Positions 17,873-26,692 of a stretch of DNA of 64,000 bases are shown in pieces; position 1 is the first letter of the stretch; the number at the start of each line of letters is the position of its first letter. The notes beneath the pieces are model-generated. The model made no database searches, was not told where the DNA came from, and saw nothing but the letters and a program-made list of their open reading frames with translations. Location of the stretch: NCBI GenBank assembly GCA_903895725.1, contig CAITUV010000031.1, positions 62,001 through 126,000 of the forward strand. The letters are read 5' to 3'. The translations under genes were made by a program, and so were the position numbers. This stretch comes from an uncultured Myxococcales bacterium. GTDB taxonomy: Bacteria > Myxococcota_A > UBA9042 > CAIXZC01.

Positions 17873-18694
17873 ATGTCCGACAAGATGCCCCCTGACCATC
17901 CTCCGCTGCCTGTGCCCGACGACCCGGACCCGGTGAATCGCCTCCTGGCGATCATGGCGCAGCTTCGAGACCGTGAGAACGGCTGCCCGTGGGACAAGGA
18001 GCAGACCCTCGGCAGCCTGAAGCCCTACCTCCTGGAAGAGACCTACGAGGTTCTCGACGCCATCGATTCGGGCAACGTGGACCAGCACAAGGGTGAGCTC
18101 GGCGATCTGCTCCTCCAGATCGTGTTCCAGAGCCAGCTTGCGAGCGAGGAGGGGAAATTCGGCTTCCGGGACGTTGCCGAGGCCATCGCCACCAAGCTCA
18201 TCCGACGTCACCCGCACGTATTCGGAGAGAAGTCCGCCTCGACCGCCTCCGACGTCGTGGACATCTGGGAACAGGTCAAGAAGGACGAGAAGAAGCGCAA
18301 GGGGCTGCTCTCCGGCGTCCCCAGGAGCATGCCGGCGCTGGCCCGCTCGGTCCGCATGGCCCGAACAGCGGCCCGGGTCGGCTTCGACTGGCCCGATGTC
18401 ACCGGCGTCCTCGACAAGGTCCGGGAAGAGGCCGGAGAGCTCGCTGCCGAAACCGACAAGATTCGGCAGCTCGACGAGCTGGGCGACCTTCTTTTTGCGC
18501 TTGCAAACCTCGCCCGGAAGCTCGACATCGACCCGGAAGAAGCGCTCCAGCGCTGCAACACCCGCTTTGCGGCCCGCTTTGCCGACATCGAACGCCAGGC
18601 CCGGGAGCGAAACCTCAAGCTCGAGGAGCTTTCCCTCCAGGAACTTGACAAGATGTGGGATGAGGCGAAGAAGAGACTTGGCGATGGTCGATGA
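17873..18694 (+). CDS. mazG: nucleoside triphosphate pyrophosphohydrolase MazG
   Basis: House-cleaning hydrolase of (d)NTPs to NMP and PPi. 273 aa, the length of the two-domain form. The N-terminal domain has the diagnostic CPWDKEQTLGSLKPYLLEETYEVLDAI with the EExxE metal site, GELGDLLLQIVFQ, and RRHPHVFGE. The second MazG repeat has KVREEAGEL and ELGDLLFALANLARKL. No MazE/MazF toxin system is linked; this is the free-standing enzyme. The stop sits inside or next to an interspersed repeat (18689-18736). Confidence 0.95.
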   Translation: MSDKMPPDHPPLPVPDDPDPVNRLLAIMAQLRDRENGCPWDKEQTLGSLKPYLLEETYEVLDAIDSGNVDQHKGELGDLLLQIVFQSQLASEEGKFGFRDVAEAIATKLIRRHPHVFGEKSASTASDVVDIWEQVKKDEKKRKGLLSGVPRSMPALARSVRMARTAARVGFDWPDVTGVLDKVREEAGELAAETDKIRQLDELGDLLFALANLARKLDIDPEEALQRCNTRFAARFADIERQARERNLKLEELSLQELDKMWDEAKKRLGDGR

Positions 18695-18736
18695 TCCCCT
18701 CGACTCCGCTCGGGGCAGGCTTTGGTCGATGGTCGC
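18689..18736. repeat. 48-bp interspersed palindromic (REP-like) element, copy 1
   Basis: The 48-bp core includes CCCCTCGACTCCGCTCGGGG, an imperfect hairpin, flanked by GGTCGATGG motifs. A second copy, inverted and identical at 46 of 48 positions, lies at 26636-26683. Copy 1 overlaps the end of mazG and the extended murJ reading frame. Confidence 0.85.
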
Positions 18737-18750
18737 CGGTGAGGTGGCCA

Positions 18751-20379
18751 ATGGTCGATGACTCCACAATGTCCCCGAATCACGGTAATTCCTCGACTGA
18801 AGCGATGGGGCCCACCTCCCGAAGGGGCATCCTGAAGTCTGCGGCGATCATGACGATCATGACGCTCCTGTCCCGAATCCTCGGGCTGGTCCGGGAACAG
18901 GTGCGCGGATACTACCTGGGCACGGGGACCGGGGCCGATGCGTTCGGCCTGGGCTCCACCCTGCCCAACCTGTTCCGGCGCCTGCTGGCGGAAGGGGCCA
19001 TGACCGCGGCATTCGTGCCCGTGCTGACCGGGTACGCCAGGAAGGAGAACCGGCAGGAGCTGGTGGACTTCCTCTCCTCCTTCCTGACGCTCCTGACCTT
19101 CGTTGCCACACTGATCTGCCTTCTGGGCATCGTGTTTGCCGGCTGGATCGTCCCGACCTTCTTTCCCGGCTTTGGTGCGGTGGAAGGCAAGCTGGCCCTG
19201 ACCGTCGTGATCACGCAGATCACGTTTCCCTACCTGCTCCTGGTCACGGTGGCCGCCCTGATCCAGGCGGTGCTCAACACGTTCGGCCGGTTCGCACCGT
19301 CTGCGTTCACCCCGGTCCTGCTCAACCTGTCCATCATCCTGTGTGCATTCCTGCTGCATGATGCCTTTCCCGACCCATCCTATGCGTTTGCGCTGGGGTT
19401 CGTGATCGGAGGGTTCCTCCAGCTCGTGTTCCAGCTTCCCTGGTTCTTCCGGACGGGAATCCGGCTGAAGCTCTCGTTCAACTGGCGCCACCCCGGGGTG
19501 CGGGAGCTCGTCCGGATCTTCATTCCTGGAGCGTTTGCCGCGGGCATCTACCAGATCAACGTGTTCGTGTCCGAGATGATCGCGTCGAGCCTGTCGGAAG
19601 GGTCCATTGCAGCGCTCGGGTATTCGATCCGCCTCCAGGAGCTGATCCTCGGGGTGTTCGTGATCTCGATTACCACGGTCATCCTGCCAGCCCTCTCGGC
19701 CCAGCACGCCAACAACGATCGCGAAGGGTACGGGAAGACGATCCTGCTGGCCCTGGATTCCCTGGCGCTGGTCACGGTCCCCGCGGCTTTCGGCCTGATT
19801 GCGGTGCGGGAGCCGCTGCTGCACCTCCTGTTCCAGCAGGGGGCATTCGACCAGGACAGCACGCGCATCACCGGACTTGCCGTCCTGTTCCACAGCATGG
19901 GGGTCTACTTCATTGCGACGTCCCGTTCGCTCAATCAGGCCTTCTACGCGATGAAGGACTTGAAGACCCCCATGATCGTGTCGGCCGTGGCCATGGTCGT
20001 GAACGTCGCGGGCTGTTACCTGCTGGCCGGACCGCTGGCGCACGGAGGAATCGCCCTGGCCAACAGCCTCTCGGCCGCGGTGACGGGGCTTCTGCTGTTC
20101 GTCATTCTGCTGCGCCGGGCCCCGGATGTGCCGCTTCTGAGCCACCTCAGCCTGCTGCTGCGGGTCATCCTGGCCTCGGGCGTCATGTTCCTGGTGCTGG
20201 ACCGACTGGTGGCGTACGTTCCCCTGGCTCCCGATGCCGGCAAGCTGCGCCAGCTCGAGCTCGTGCTGCTCTATTGCGCCGTGGGCATCGTGGTGTTCCT
20301 GGCTGCCGGAATGCTGCTGCTGAAGAAGGAGTTTGCACAGCTTGTCCGGGTGATGCTGCGAAGGAAGCGAAAGCAATGA
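18751..20379 (+). CDS. murJ: lipid II flippase MurJ (MviN family)
   Basis: Inner-membrane flippase moving lipid II to the periplasmic face for peptidoglycan synthesis. About 542 aa from ATG 18751. The true start is uncertain: the region around that ATG is repeat-derived, and ATG 18769 or 18805 would also leave the core intact. The family signature is clear: SRILGLVREQVRGYYLGTG, GADAFGLGSTLPNLFRRLLAEGAMTAAFVPVL, then about 14 hydrophobic segments. The conserved arginines of the central cavity are probably in RRLLAEGA and later loops. The stop overlaps nagB by 4 bases. Confidence 0.95.
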   Translation: MVDDSTMSPNHGNSSTEAMGPTSRRGILKSAAIMTIMTLLSRILGLVREQVRGYYLGTGTGADAFGLGSTLPNLFRRLLAEGAMTAAFVPVLTGYARKENRQELVDFLSSFLTLLTFVATLICLLGIVFAGWIVPTFFPGFGAVEGKLALTVVITQITFPYLLLVTVAALIQAVLNTFGRFAPSAFTPVLLNLSIILCAFLLHDAFPDPSYAFALGFVIGGFLQLVFQLPWFFRTGIRLKLSFNWRHPGVRELVRIFIPGAFAAGIYQINVFVSEMIASSLSEGSIAALGYSIRLQELILGVFVISITTVILPALSAQHANNDREGYGKTILLALDSLALVTVPAAFGLIAVREPLLHLLFQQGAFDQDSTRITGLAVLFHSMGVYFIATSRSLNQAFYAMKDLKTPMIVSAVAMVVNVAGCYLLAGPLAHGGIALANSLSAAVTGLLLFVILLRRAPDVPLLSHLSLLLRVILASGVMFLVLDRLVAYVPLAPDAGKLRQLELVLLYCAVGIVVFLAAGMLLLKKEFAQLVRVMLRRKRKQ

Positions 20380-21101
20380 ACCTCCTCGTCCTCCCCGATG
20401 CCGCACACGTGGCCCGTTACGTCTCGTCCCTCGTGCAGTCAACGATTCGCACCTGCCCGACGGCCGCCATTGCGCTGCCGACCGGCAAGACCCCGCTGCC
20501 CATCTACGCTGCCCTGGCCCCTCGCCTGGCGGCTCGGAAGGTCGATGCGTCAGGGGTGTCCTGGTTTGCTCTCGACGAGTTCCTGGGCAAAGAGGTCCCG
20601 CCCGAGGCCACGTTCCGCCACTTCCTGCTCACCCGCTTCATCGAGCCGGCAGGGCTGTCGCCGGAGCGGCTGTTCACCCTCTGCTCTGCGTCAGATGACC
20701 CGGCGGCCGAAGCCGCCCGCTACGAATCGGCCATCCGGGATGCCGGAGGGCTTGCGCTGGCGCTCCTCGGCCTGGGCGGCAACGGGCACATCGCCTTCAA
20801 CGAGCCGGGAAGCCCTCGGGACGGCCGTACCGGGCTGCGACCGTTGACCGAGTCGACCCGCCAGGCCAACCAGTACCTGTTCACATCTGCTTCTGCAGTG
20901 CCGCAGCTGGGCCTGTCCATGGGCATCGGGACGCTGTTGGAGGCGCGGCGGATCGTGATGGCCGCCACCGGTTCGGGCAAGGCCGACATCGTTGCCCGCC
21001 TGGCCGCGTCCGAGCCGGACGAGGCCCTTCCCGCAAGCCTCCTCAAGCGGCATTTGGACTGCACGGTGGTGCTGGACGAAGAGGCCGCTGCGGGGTTGTA
21101 G
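20376..21101 (+). CDS. nagB: glucosamine-6-phosphate deaminase family protein
   Basis: Converts GlcN-6-P to fructose-6-P and ammonia, linking amino-sugar use to glycolysis. 241 aa. Evidence: ALPTGKTPLPIY (phosphate loop), Asp67 in WFALDEFLG, and GLGGNGHIAFNEPGSP with His138 and Glu143 of the ring-opening site. The position before GH is Asn, as in Gram-positive NagB, not Asp as in E. coli. A 6-phosphogluconolactonase reading is less likely because of the FNEPGS element. The ATG at 20376 overlaps the murJ stop, placing it in a cell-wall gene context. Confidence 0.88.
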   Translation: MNLLVLPDAAHVARYVSSLVQSTIRTCPTAAIALPTGKTPLPIYAALAPRLAARKVDASGVSWFALDEFLGKEVPPEATFRHFLLTRFIEPAGLSPERLFTLCSASDDPAAEAARYESAIRDAGGLALALLGLGGNGHIAFNEPGSPRDGRTGLRPLTESTRQANQYLFTSASAVPQLGLSMGIGTLLEARRIVMAATGSGKADIVARLAASEPDEALPASLLKRHLDCTVVLDEEAAAGL

Positions 21102-21104
21102 GGG

Positions 21105-21162
21105 AATAGGACAATAGGACAATAGGACATATAGGACATATAGGACGTATAGAAGGCATAGG
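21105..21162. repeat. AATAGGAC/ATATAGGAC short tandem repeats
   Basis: Three 8-base AATAGGAC units (21105-21128), two 9-base ATATAGGAC units (21129-21146) and degenerate followers, in the convergent gap between nagB and gyrA. They are related to the arrays at 9952-10160. No standard terminator is seen here. Confidence 0.8.
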
Positions 21163-21208
21163 TGCGGGGAGGAGCTAGGGGGTGGGTTTGACTGGCGGTG
21201 GGGGGGGG

Positions 21209-23824
21209 CTACTCGTCGTCGCCGGAGGTGGGCGGGGTGGAATCCTCGCTTTCAGGGGCCCTGCCGACATCGTCGCCCTCGCCCGATTCGTCGCTGCCGC
21301 CTGATTCGTCGCCTTCAACCTCGTCACGGCGCAACACCTGGGGAGAATGGAAGCGGCCGCCGGTGGGAGTCTCCTCCCCCTCGTCCTCTTCCAGCTCCTC
21401 CTCTTCCTTCTCGACCATGTGCTCGACGGCCACGACCTTCTCCCCTTCGTCGAGGACGATGAGGCGCACTCCCTGGGTGTTCCGGCCGATGACCGAGATT
21501 TCCCTGATGAGCGTGCGGATGATCTTGCCCTGGTCAGTGACCAGCATGAGCTGTGCATCGTCGTCCGCGTGCAGAACGCCGACGACGTGGCCGTTGCGCT
21601 CGTTGACCTTGATGGTGATGATCCCGAGGCCGCCGCGGTTCTGGACCCGGTACTCGTCCGGCTCGGTGCGCTTGCCGTAGCCGTTCTCGGTGACCGACAG
21701 GATGGGCCCGGACTGCGGGCCGATAATGCAGCAGCCGACCACCTCGTCCCCTTCCCGCAGCGAGATGCCCCGAACGCCCTGGGTTGCCCGGCTGAGCACC
21801 CGGAGATCGTCCCCGGGGAAGCGGATCGACATGCCGTCGCGAGTCACGAGGAGGACGTGCTCCCCTTCGTGGAGCTCCTCGACCTGGATGAGGTCATCCC
21901 CGTCCTGGAGCACGATGGCGATGATGCCGCTCGAGCGGATCCTGCTGAACGCCATGGTCTCGGTGCGGCGCACCACGCCCCGCTTGGTCACGAACAGGAG
22001 GGTGCTTTCCTCCTTGAACTCCCGGATGGGGAGGATGGAGCGCACGAGCTCGCCCTGCTCGACCGGGATGAGGTTCACGATCGGCTTGCCCTTGGCGGTC
22101 CGGCCGGCCATGGGGACGTCGTAGACCTTGATCTGGTAGGCCTTTCCTGCGTTGGTGAAGATGAGCAGGTTGGTGTGGTTGCTGGCCACGAAGAGGTTGA
22201 CGACGAGATCCTCTTCCTTGGTCGTCATCCCCTTCTTGCCCTTGCCGCCACGGTGCTGAGCCCGGTAGAGATTGATGGGAGCACGCTTGATGTAGCCTTC
22301 CCGGGACACGGTGACGACCATGTCCTCGTCCGCGATGAGATCCTCGATGCTGATCTCCCCTTCCTGGGGCACGATCTCGGTGCGACGGGGATCGTTGTAG
22401 CGGGTCTTGATGTCGACCAGCTCGTCGGCGATCACCTTCATGAGCACCTTCTCGTCCGAGAGGATGAGCTTGAGGCGCTCGATTTCCTTCTGGATTTCCC
22501 GGTATTCCTCGAGGATCTTGTCCCGCTCCATGGCGGTCAGGCGGTGGAGCCGCAAGTCGAGGATGGCCTGCGCCTGGCGCACGGAGAATTCGAACTCCGC
22601 AACGAGGCGGTCCCGGGCTTCCTCGGGGTCCTTCGATGCCCGGATGAGCTCGATGATGGCATCGAGATGGTCGAGGGCCTTGACGAACCCTTCGAGGAGA
22701 TGGGCTCGCTCTTCGGCCTTGCGCAGCTCGAACACGGTGCGCCGGGTGACCACGTCGCGGCGGTGGTCGATGAAGCTCTCGAGCATCTCCTTGAGATTGA
22801 GCACCTTGGGCTGCCCGGCCACGATGGCCAGCATGATCACGCCGAACGTGCTCTGCATGGCGGTGTGGGCGAACAGGGAGTTGAGCACGACCCGGGCGAT
22901 GGCATCCCGCTTGATCTCGATGACGATGCGCATGCCGTCGCGGTCCGACTCGTCCCGGATGTCCGAGATTCCCTCGACGACCTTGTCCCGGATGAGCTCG
23001 GCGATCTTCTCGATGAGCCGGGCCTTGTTGACCTGGTAGGGCAGCTCGTTGACGATGATGGCTTCCCGGTCGGTCCTCTCGTTGCGCTCGATGCTGGCCT
23101 TGGCCCGCATGCGGACGAGCCCTCGTCCGGTCCGGTACGCGGAGCGGATCCCTTCGATGCCGAAGATGTAGCCGCCGGTCGGGAAGTCAGGTCCCGGCAC
23201 GAGGCGCATCAGCTCGTCGAGGGGCACGGAGGGGTCTGCAATGAGCGCGAGCGTGGCATCGATGACCTCCCCCATGTTGTGGGGAGGGATGTTGGTGGCC
23301 ATGCCGACGGCAATGCCCGAGCTGCCGTTGACCAGCAGGTTCGGGAAGCGGGCGGGCATGACGAGCGGCTCCTTGAGACTGCCGTCGTAGTTGTCCGCAA
23401 AATCGACGGTTTCCTTGTCCAGGTCGGCCAGCAGCTCGCCGGCCAGGCGCTCCATGCGTACCTCGGTATATCGCATGGCGGCCGGCGGATCACCGTCCAC
23501 CGAGCCGAAGTTTCCCTGGCCGTCCACCAGCGGATAGCGCATGGAGAAGTCCTGCGCCATTCGCACGATGGTATCGTACACCGCCTGGTCGCCGTGCGGG
23601 TGGTACTTGCCGATGACGTCGCCGACGATACGGGCGCTCTTCTTGTACGCGCTCTGCCAGGTGTTCTTGAGCTCATGCATGGAGAAGAGCACCCGGCGGT
23701 GGACCGGTTTCAGGCCGTCCCGCACGTCCGGGAGCGCACGCCCCACGATCACGCTCATCGCGTAGTCGATATAAGACGTCCGGATCTGATCTTCTACCGT
23801 GGCAATGATCTTATCCGCTGCCAT
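21209..23824 (-). CDS. gyrA: DNA gyrase subunit A
   Basis: DNA cleavage-religation subunit of gyrase. 871 aa. The N-terminal winged-helix and tower region has [21 protein letters not shown] and [20 protein letters not shown]. The catalytic Arg-Tyr pair is in MRYTEVRM (Tyr119). The C-terminal beta-pinwheel carries the GyrA box as [11 protein letters not shown], so this is gyrase and not topoisomerase IV. Gln80 occupies the place of E. coli Ser83 while Asp84 (E. coli Asp87) is kept. The C-terminal 60 residues are an acidic Glu/Asp/Ser tail. It is preceded by rplM-rpsI on the same strand with a 141-base gap. Confidence 0.97.
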   Translation of the reverse strand: MAADKIIATVEDQIRTSYIDYAMSVIVGRALPDVRDGLKPVHRRVLFSMHELKNTWQSAYKKSARIVGDVIGKYHPHGDQAVYDTIVRMAQDFSMRYPLVDGQGNFGSVDGDPPAAMRYTEVRMERLAGELLADLDKETVDFADNYDGSLKEPLVMPARFPNLLVNGSSGIAVGMATNIPPHNMGEVIDATLALIADPSVPLDELMRLVPGPDFPTGGYIFGIEGIRSAYRTGRGLVRMRAKASIERNERTDREAIIVNELPYQVNKARLIEKIAELIRDKVVEGISDIRDESDRDGMRIVIEIKRDAIARVVLNSLFAHTAMQSTFGVIMLAIVAGQPKVLNLKEMLESFIDHRRDVVTRRTVFELRKAEERAHLLEGFVKALDHLDAIIELIRASKDPEEARDRLVAEFEFSVRQAQAILDLRLHRLTAMERDKILEEYREIQKEIERLKLILSDEKVLMKVIADELVDIKTRYNDPRRTEIVPQEGEISIEDLIADEDMVVTVSREGYIKRAPINLYRAQHRGGKGKKGMTTKEEDLVVNLFVASNHTNLLIFTNAGKAYQIKVYDVPMAGRTAKGKPIVNLIPVEQGELVRSILPIREFKEESTLLFVTKRGVVRRTETMAFSRIRSSGIIAIVLQDGDDLIQVEELHEGEHVLLVTRDGMSIRFPGDDLRVLSRATQGVRGISLREGDEVVGCCIIGPQSGPILSVTENGYGKRTEPDEYRVQNRGGLGIITIKVNERNGHVVGVLHADDDAQLMLVTDQGKIIRTLIREISVIGRNTQGVRLIVLDEGEKVVAVEHMVEKEEEELEEDEGEETPTGGRFHSPQVLRRDEVEGDESGGSDESGEGDDVGRAPESEDSTPPTSGDDE

Positions 23825-23866
23825 GTTGCCATCCTCACGAGATCAGGGGAACAACCCGCAAACGGA

Positions 23867-23886
23867 GTGGCCGAAAGAACGGCCAC
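23867..23886 (-). other. 7-bp-stem hairpin in the rpsI-gyrA gap
   Basis: GTGGCCG-AAAGAA-CGGCCAC forms a perfect stem-loop 43 bases upstream of the gyrA start. There is no T tract on the minus strand side, so it could be an RNA-processing or attenuation element, or a weak terminator after rpsI. Confidence 0.45.
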
Positions 23887-23965
23887 GATGCCTCCGGGGA
23901 CGAGCGTCGAACGTACCGACAGGAGAGTGGGAACCCCGGGCCCTCGGCCCGTCCGAGCAACCGCG

Positions 23966-24355
23966 TTAGCGCTTGGAGAACTGGTACCGCCGCCGGGCAC
24001 CCGGACGGCCGTACTTCTTGCGCTCGGTGGCGCGGGCATCACGAGTCAGGAACCCGCCCTTCTTCAGGACCGAGCGGAATTCCGGATTGTAGGAGCACAG
24101 TGCCCGGGCGATCCCGTGGCGAACGGCTCCGGCCTGCCCGGAAAGTCCCCCACCGTGAGAGCGGATGAGGATGTCAAGCTTCCCCTTCATGTTGACCGCA
24201 TTGAGGGGCTGCTCGATCTGCATCATCAGCACGGCGCGGCAAAAGTAGACTTCGGCCGGCCGATCGTTGACCATGATCTTGCCCGTTCCGTCGGTGATCC
24301 AAACCCTGGCGTTGGCTTCCTTCCGGCGACCGGTAGCGCTCTTTCTTTCCGTCAT
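23966..24355 (-). CDS. rpsI: 30S ribosomal protein S9
   Basis: Small-subunit protein whose C-terminal tail reaches the P-site tRNA. 129 aa, the normal length. Motifs: [43 protein letters not shown], and the invariant basic end [14 protein letters not shown] with the terminal Lys-Arg. It follows rplM by 27 bases in the standard L13-S9 operon. Confidence 0.98.
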   Translation of the reverse strand: MTERKSATGRRKEANARVWITDGTGKIMVNDRPAEVYFCRAVLMMQIEQPLNAVNMKGKLDILIRSHGGGLSGQAGAVRHGIARALCSYNPEFRSVLKKGGFLTRDARATERKKYGRPGARRRYQFSKR

Positions 24356-24382
24356 GATACTCCCTGCCTCTCAACTGTTCGA

Positions 24383-24811
24383 CTAGAACTCAAGCTGAAC
24401 CGGCTGCTGGGCCGCGTGCGGATGCTCCGGCCCCTGGTACACCTTCAGCTTGGTCAACATCTTCCGACCCAGCGGCGTACGGGGAAGCATTCCACGGACG
24501 GCACTCATCAAGAGCCGCTCGGGGTGCTTCTCCATCATCTTGCCCGCCACGGTGGCCCGAAGGCCGCCCGGATACTGGCTGTGCGTGTGGTAGACCTTCT
24601 TGATGGTCTTCTGGCCCGACAGCCGGATCTTGTCCGCGTTGACCACGATGACGAAGTCACCGGTATCGACGTGGGGGGTGAACTTGGCGGTGTGCTTGCC
24701 CCGCAGAACCAGCGCAACCCGGCTCGCCAGGCGGCCCAGAGACACGTCCTGGCCATTCACCACGAACCACTTCCGGTCGAGCTCCCCTTTCTTGCAACTG
24801 ACGGTCTTCAT
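24383..24811 (-). CDS. rplM: 50S ribosomal protein L13
   Basis: Early-assembly large-subunit protein. 142 aa from ATG 24811, the same length as in E. coli. The in-frame ATG at 24829 would add six residues and is less likely. Motifs: KWFVVNGQDVSLGRLASRVA, YHTHSQYPGGL, and AVRGMLPRTPLGRKML with LKVYQGPEHPH at the end. A purine-rich GAGGAGCAGC precedes the start. First gene of the L13-S9 operon, driven by the promoter at 24850-24878. Confidence 0.98.
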   Translation of the reverse strand: MKTVSCKKGELDRKWFVVNGQDVSLGRLASRVALVLRGKHTAKFTPHVDTGDFVIVVNADKIRLSGQKTIKKVYHTHSQYPGGLRATVAGKMMEKHPERLLMSAVRGMLPRTPLGRKMLTKLKVYQGPEHPHAAQQPVQLEF

Positions 24812-24849
24812 CGCTGCTCCTCTCTCCACATCCAGTCAAAAGCCAACGC

Positions 24850-24878
24850 ACTATGCAGCCGAACCGGCGACAAGTCAA
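24850..24878 (-). promoter_or_regulatory. rplM promoter TTGACT-N17-CATAGT
   Basis: On the minus strand TTGACT (24878-24873), a 17-base spacer and CATAGT (24855-24850). The rplM ATG at 24811 gives a leader of about 30 bases. One of the clearest promoters in the window. Confidence 0.72.
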
Positions 24879-24960
24879 GGGAAATGTGGTAGGAGGGATC
24901 AGGGGTTGGGGGCTTGCCCTGCGTAGCCCCTCCTGTCAGCATGGGCCGATGCAGATCCGC

Positions 24961-24986
24961 ACAGCCCCGACCACGCGGGAGGGGCC
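24961..24986. repeat. 26-bp interspersed element B, copy 1
   Basis: A 26-bp sequence beginning ACAGCCCCGACC and ending GAGGGGCC, with GCCCC/GGGGC ends able to pair. An exact inverted copy (26 of 26) lies at 49636-49661. It sits in the gap before the GT39 gene. Confidence 0.8.
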
Positions 24987-25056
24987 GTCGGGGCGCCGGC
25001 AGATGCGGCAGGGGCTGGGGACCGTGGCCCGACGTGCCACAGGCTGGAGTGGACAG

Positions 25057-26571
25057 ATGAGTGGAAAGAACGCATTGGCGTCCTGGCTGGCGCCCCCGCT
25101 CTTCTTCGCCGTGGCGGCGCTCGTTTTGTGCGCTTTCGCCTGGGACGGGAGCCCCCTCAACCACGACGAGATCACCTACCTGACCATGGCCCGGCACATG
25201 GTCGAGTCGGGCAACTGGCTCGACCTGGACTTCCACGGGGCCGTGGTCCACCAGCGCCCACCGCTGGCGATCTGGCTGCTCGCAGCGATCGGACGCCTTG
25301 GCGACTTCTCTCTCCTGTTCACCCGACTCCCTTCGATCGCCATGGCCTGGCTCACTCTGCTCGGCCTGTACCTGCTGATGCGGGAGCTGGGCGCGGGGGC
25401 GAGTAGCACGCTCATTGCCCCCGCACTCCTTCTGTCTTCCGCACTCTTCTATTTCAACGCCCGCCGCCCCATGACCGACATGACCTTCCTGGCCGGCTTC
25501 TCCTTCTTCCTGTATGCCAATGTATTGGCCTTCCGCCGGCCGTGGGCCTGGCTCGGGGCCGGGCTCGCCGCGGGGTGGATGCTCATGAGCAAGGGGGCGA
25601 TCACAGCGCTCCCGCTGACTGCAGTCGGGCTCGACCTGCTCCTGTCCCCCCGCCGTCGAGAGCTTCTCTCCCACAGGGTCTGGATGGGACTCGGGACAGC
25701 CCTCGCACTGGCCGCCCCGTGGCACGTCGCCCAGTCGCTCCGGCACGGCGAGGCGTTCTGGTCCGAGTACCTCGGGTTCAACGTGCTGAGGCGGGCCTCG
25801 ACCTCCCTGTTTGCAGAGCCGGACCCGCTCTTCTACCTGCGGGAGCTGGCGGATAATGAGCTGGGAACCTTGTTGCTGGCGGGAGTCGGCCTCGTCGGGC
25901 TCGTCGCCGGTCTGTGGAAGGACCGCCGCTCCATCCTTACGTCCGCCGTGTGTCCCGAGCGGTTCCTCCTGCTGGCGATCGCCTGTACGGCAGTCCCGCT
26001 GCAGCTCGCCTCGACCCGGATATCGCACTACTTCCTGCCCGTCCTGCCGGGGCTTTTTGCCGCGGTCACGTGGGCGATCGGCCGATGGGGGGATGCGCGT
26101 CGTGGGCGGCTGGTCGGAGTGGCCGGATTCGGGCTGGCCGCGGCTCTGTTCCTGGGCAACAACCTGCCCCACCTGGCAAACCCCGACTACTCACCCGACC
26201 AGGCCCGTTTCGCCAGGCTGGTCGCCGCGGATCTGGCCGGCTCGGGCAACTCCCACGTCGCCATCGTCTCCGTGAACCACTATGACCTTGCGTTCTTCTA
26301 CTTCCTTGACCGTTCCCCCGAGATGCTCACCGACTCAGAGCGCTTCTTCACCATCGTGGACACGGAACCGCTGCTCCATCGATCACGAGCGGTGCGTCTG
26401 ATTCCTCGCAATGCCCTGCTTTCCGACCTGGCGGCCGGACCGTTCTATGCGCTCACCGAGCCGGCCCACGTTCCCCTGTTCTGCGGCGAGGATGGAGCCC
26501 GTTGCGGGCGGACCGGACCATTCCGTCTGATCCCGGGGGACTACCTGGCGCTGGTGACGAACCGACCGTAG
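25057..26571 (+). CDS. GT39/ArnT-like membrane glycosyltransferase
   Basis: A 504-aa integral membrane GT-C enzyme transferring a sugar from a polyprenyl-phosphate donor to lipid or protein on the outer face of the inner membrane. The acidic motif of the first periplasmic loop is GSPLNHDEITYLTMARHMVESGNWL, with HRPPLAIWLLA after it as in the PMT_2/ArnT group. About 11 hydrophobic segments follow, then a soluble C-terminal domain of about 120 residues. ATG 25057 has GGAG 7 bases upstream. The roughly 200 bases of in-frame sequence upstream include a repeat element and are not part of the gene. It stands alone between divergent rplM and convergent gcvPB. Confidence 0.85.
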   Translation: MSGKNALASWLAPPLFFAVAALVLCAFAWDGSPLNHDEITYLTMARHMVESGNWLDLDFHGAVVHQRPPLAIWLLAAIGRLGDFSLLFTRLPSIAMAWLTLLGLYLLMRELGAGASSTLIAPALLLSSALFYFNARRPMTDMTFLAGFSFFLYANVLAFRRPWAWLGAGLAAGWMLMSKGAITALPLTAVGLDLLLSPRRRELLSHRVWMGLGTALALAAPWHVAQSLRHGEAFWSEYLGFNVLRRASTSLFAEPDPLFYLRELADNELGTLLLAGVGLVGLVAGLWKDRRSILTSAVCPERFLLLAIACTAVPLQLASTRISHYFLPVLPGLFAAVTWAIGRWGDARRGRLVGVAGFGLAAALFLGNNLPHLANPDYSPDQARFARLVAADLAGSGNSHVAIVSVNHYDLAFFYFLDRSPEMLTDSERFFTIVDTEPLLHRSRAVRLIPRNALLSDLAAGPFYALTEPAHVPLFCGEDGARCGRTGPFRLIPGDYLALVTNRP

Positions 26572-26635
26572 ATAACCCGCTACTGGTTGATGGTCCCTGA
26601 CTTCCCTGAGCTTGCGAACCCCGGCCTCCGGTCCT

Positions 26636-26683
26636 GCGACCATCGACCAGAGCCTGCCCCGAGCGGAGTCGAGGGGACCATCG
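26636..26683. repeat. 48-bp interspersed REP-like element, copy 2 (inverted)
   Basis: Inverted copy of 18689-18736, differing at two positions, lying between the convergent GT39 and gcvPB genes. The flanks carry GATGGTC motifs (for example near 26588). It could help transcript termination on both strands. Confidence 0.85.
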
Positions 26684-26692
26684 TAAGTCGTC

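Noticed and set aside
20274..20375. Longer N-terminus for the nagB-like protein
   Set aside because: It overlaps the end of murJ; ATG 20376 gives a normal family start and the usual 4-base overlap.
21347..24892. 1181-codon open frame on the plus strand antisense to gyrA, rpsI and rplM
   Set aside because: It is a GC-bias shadow: it crosses three well-defined genes, has repetitive Asp/Val/Leu-Glu composition and no recognisable domain or ribosome site.
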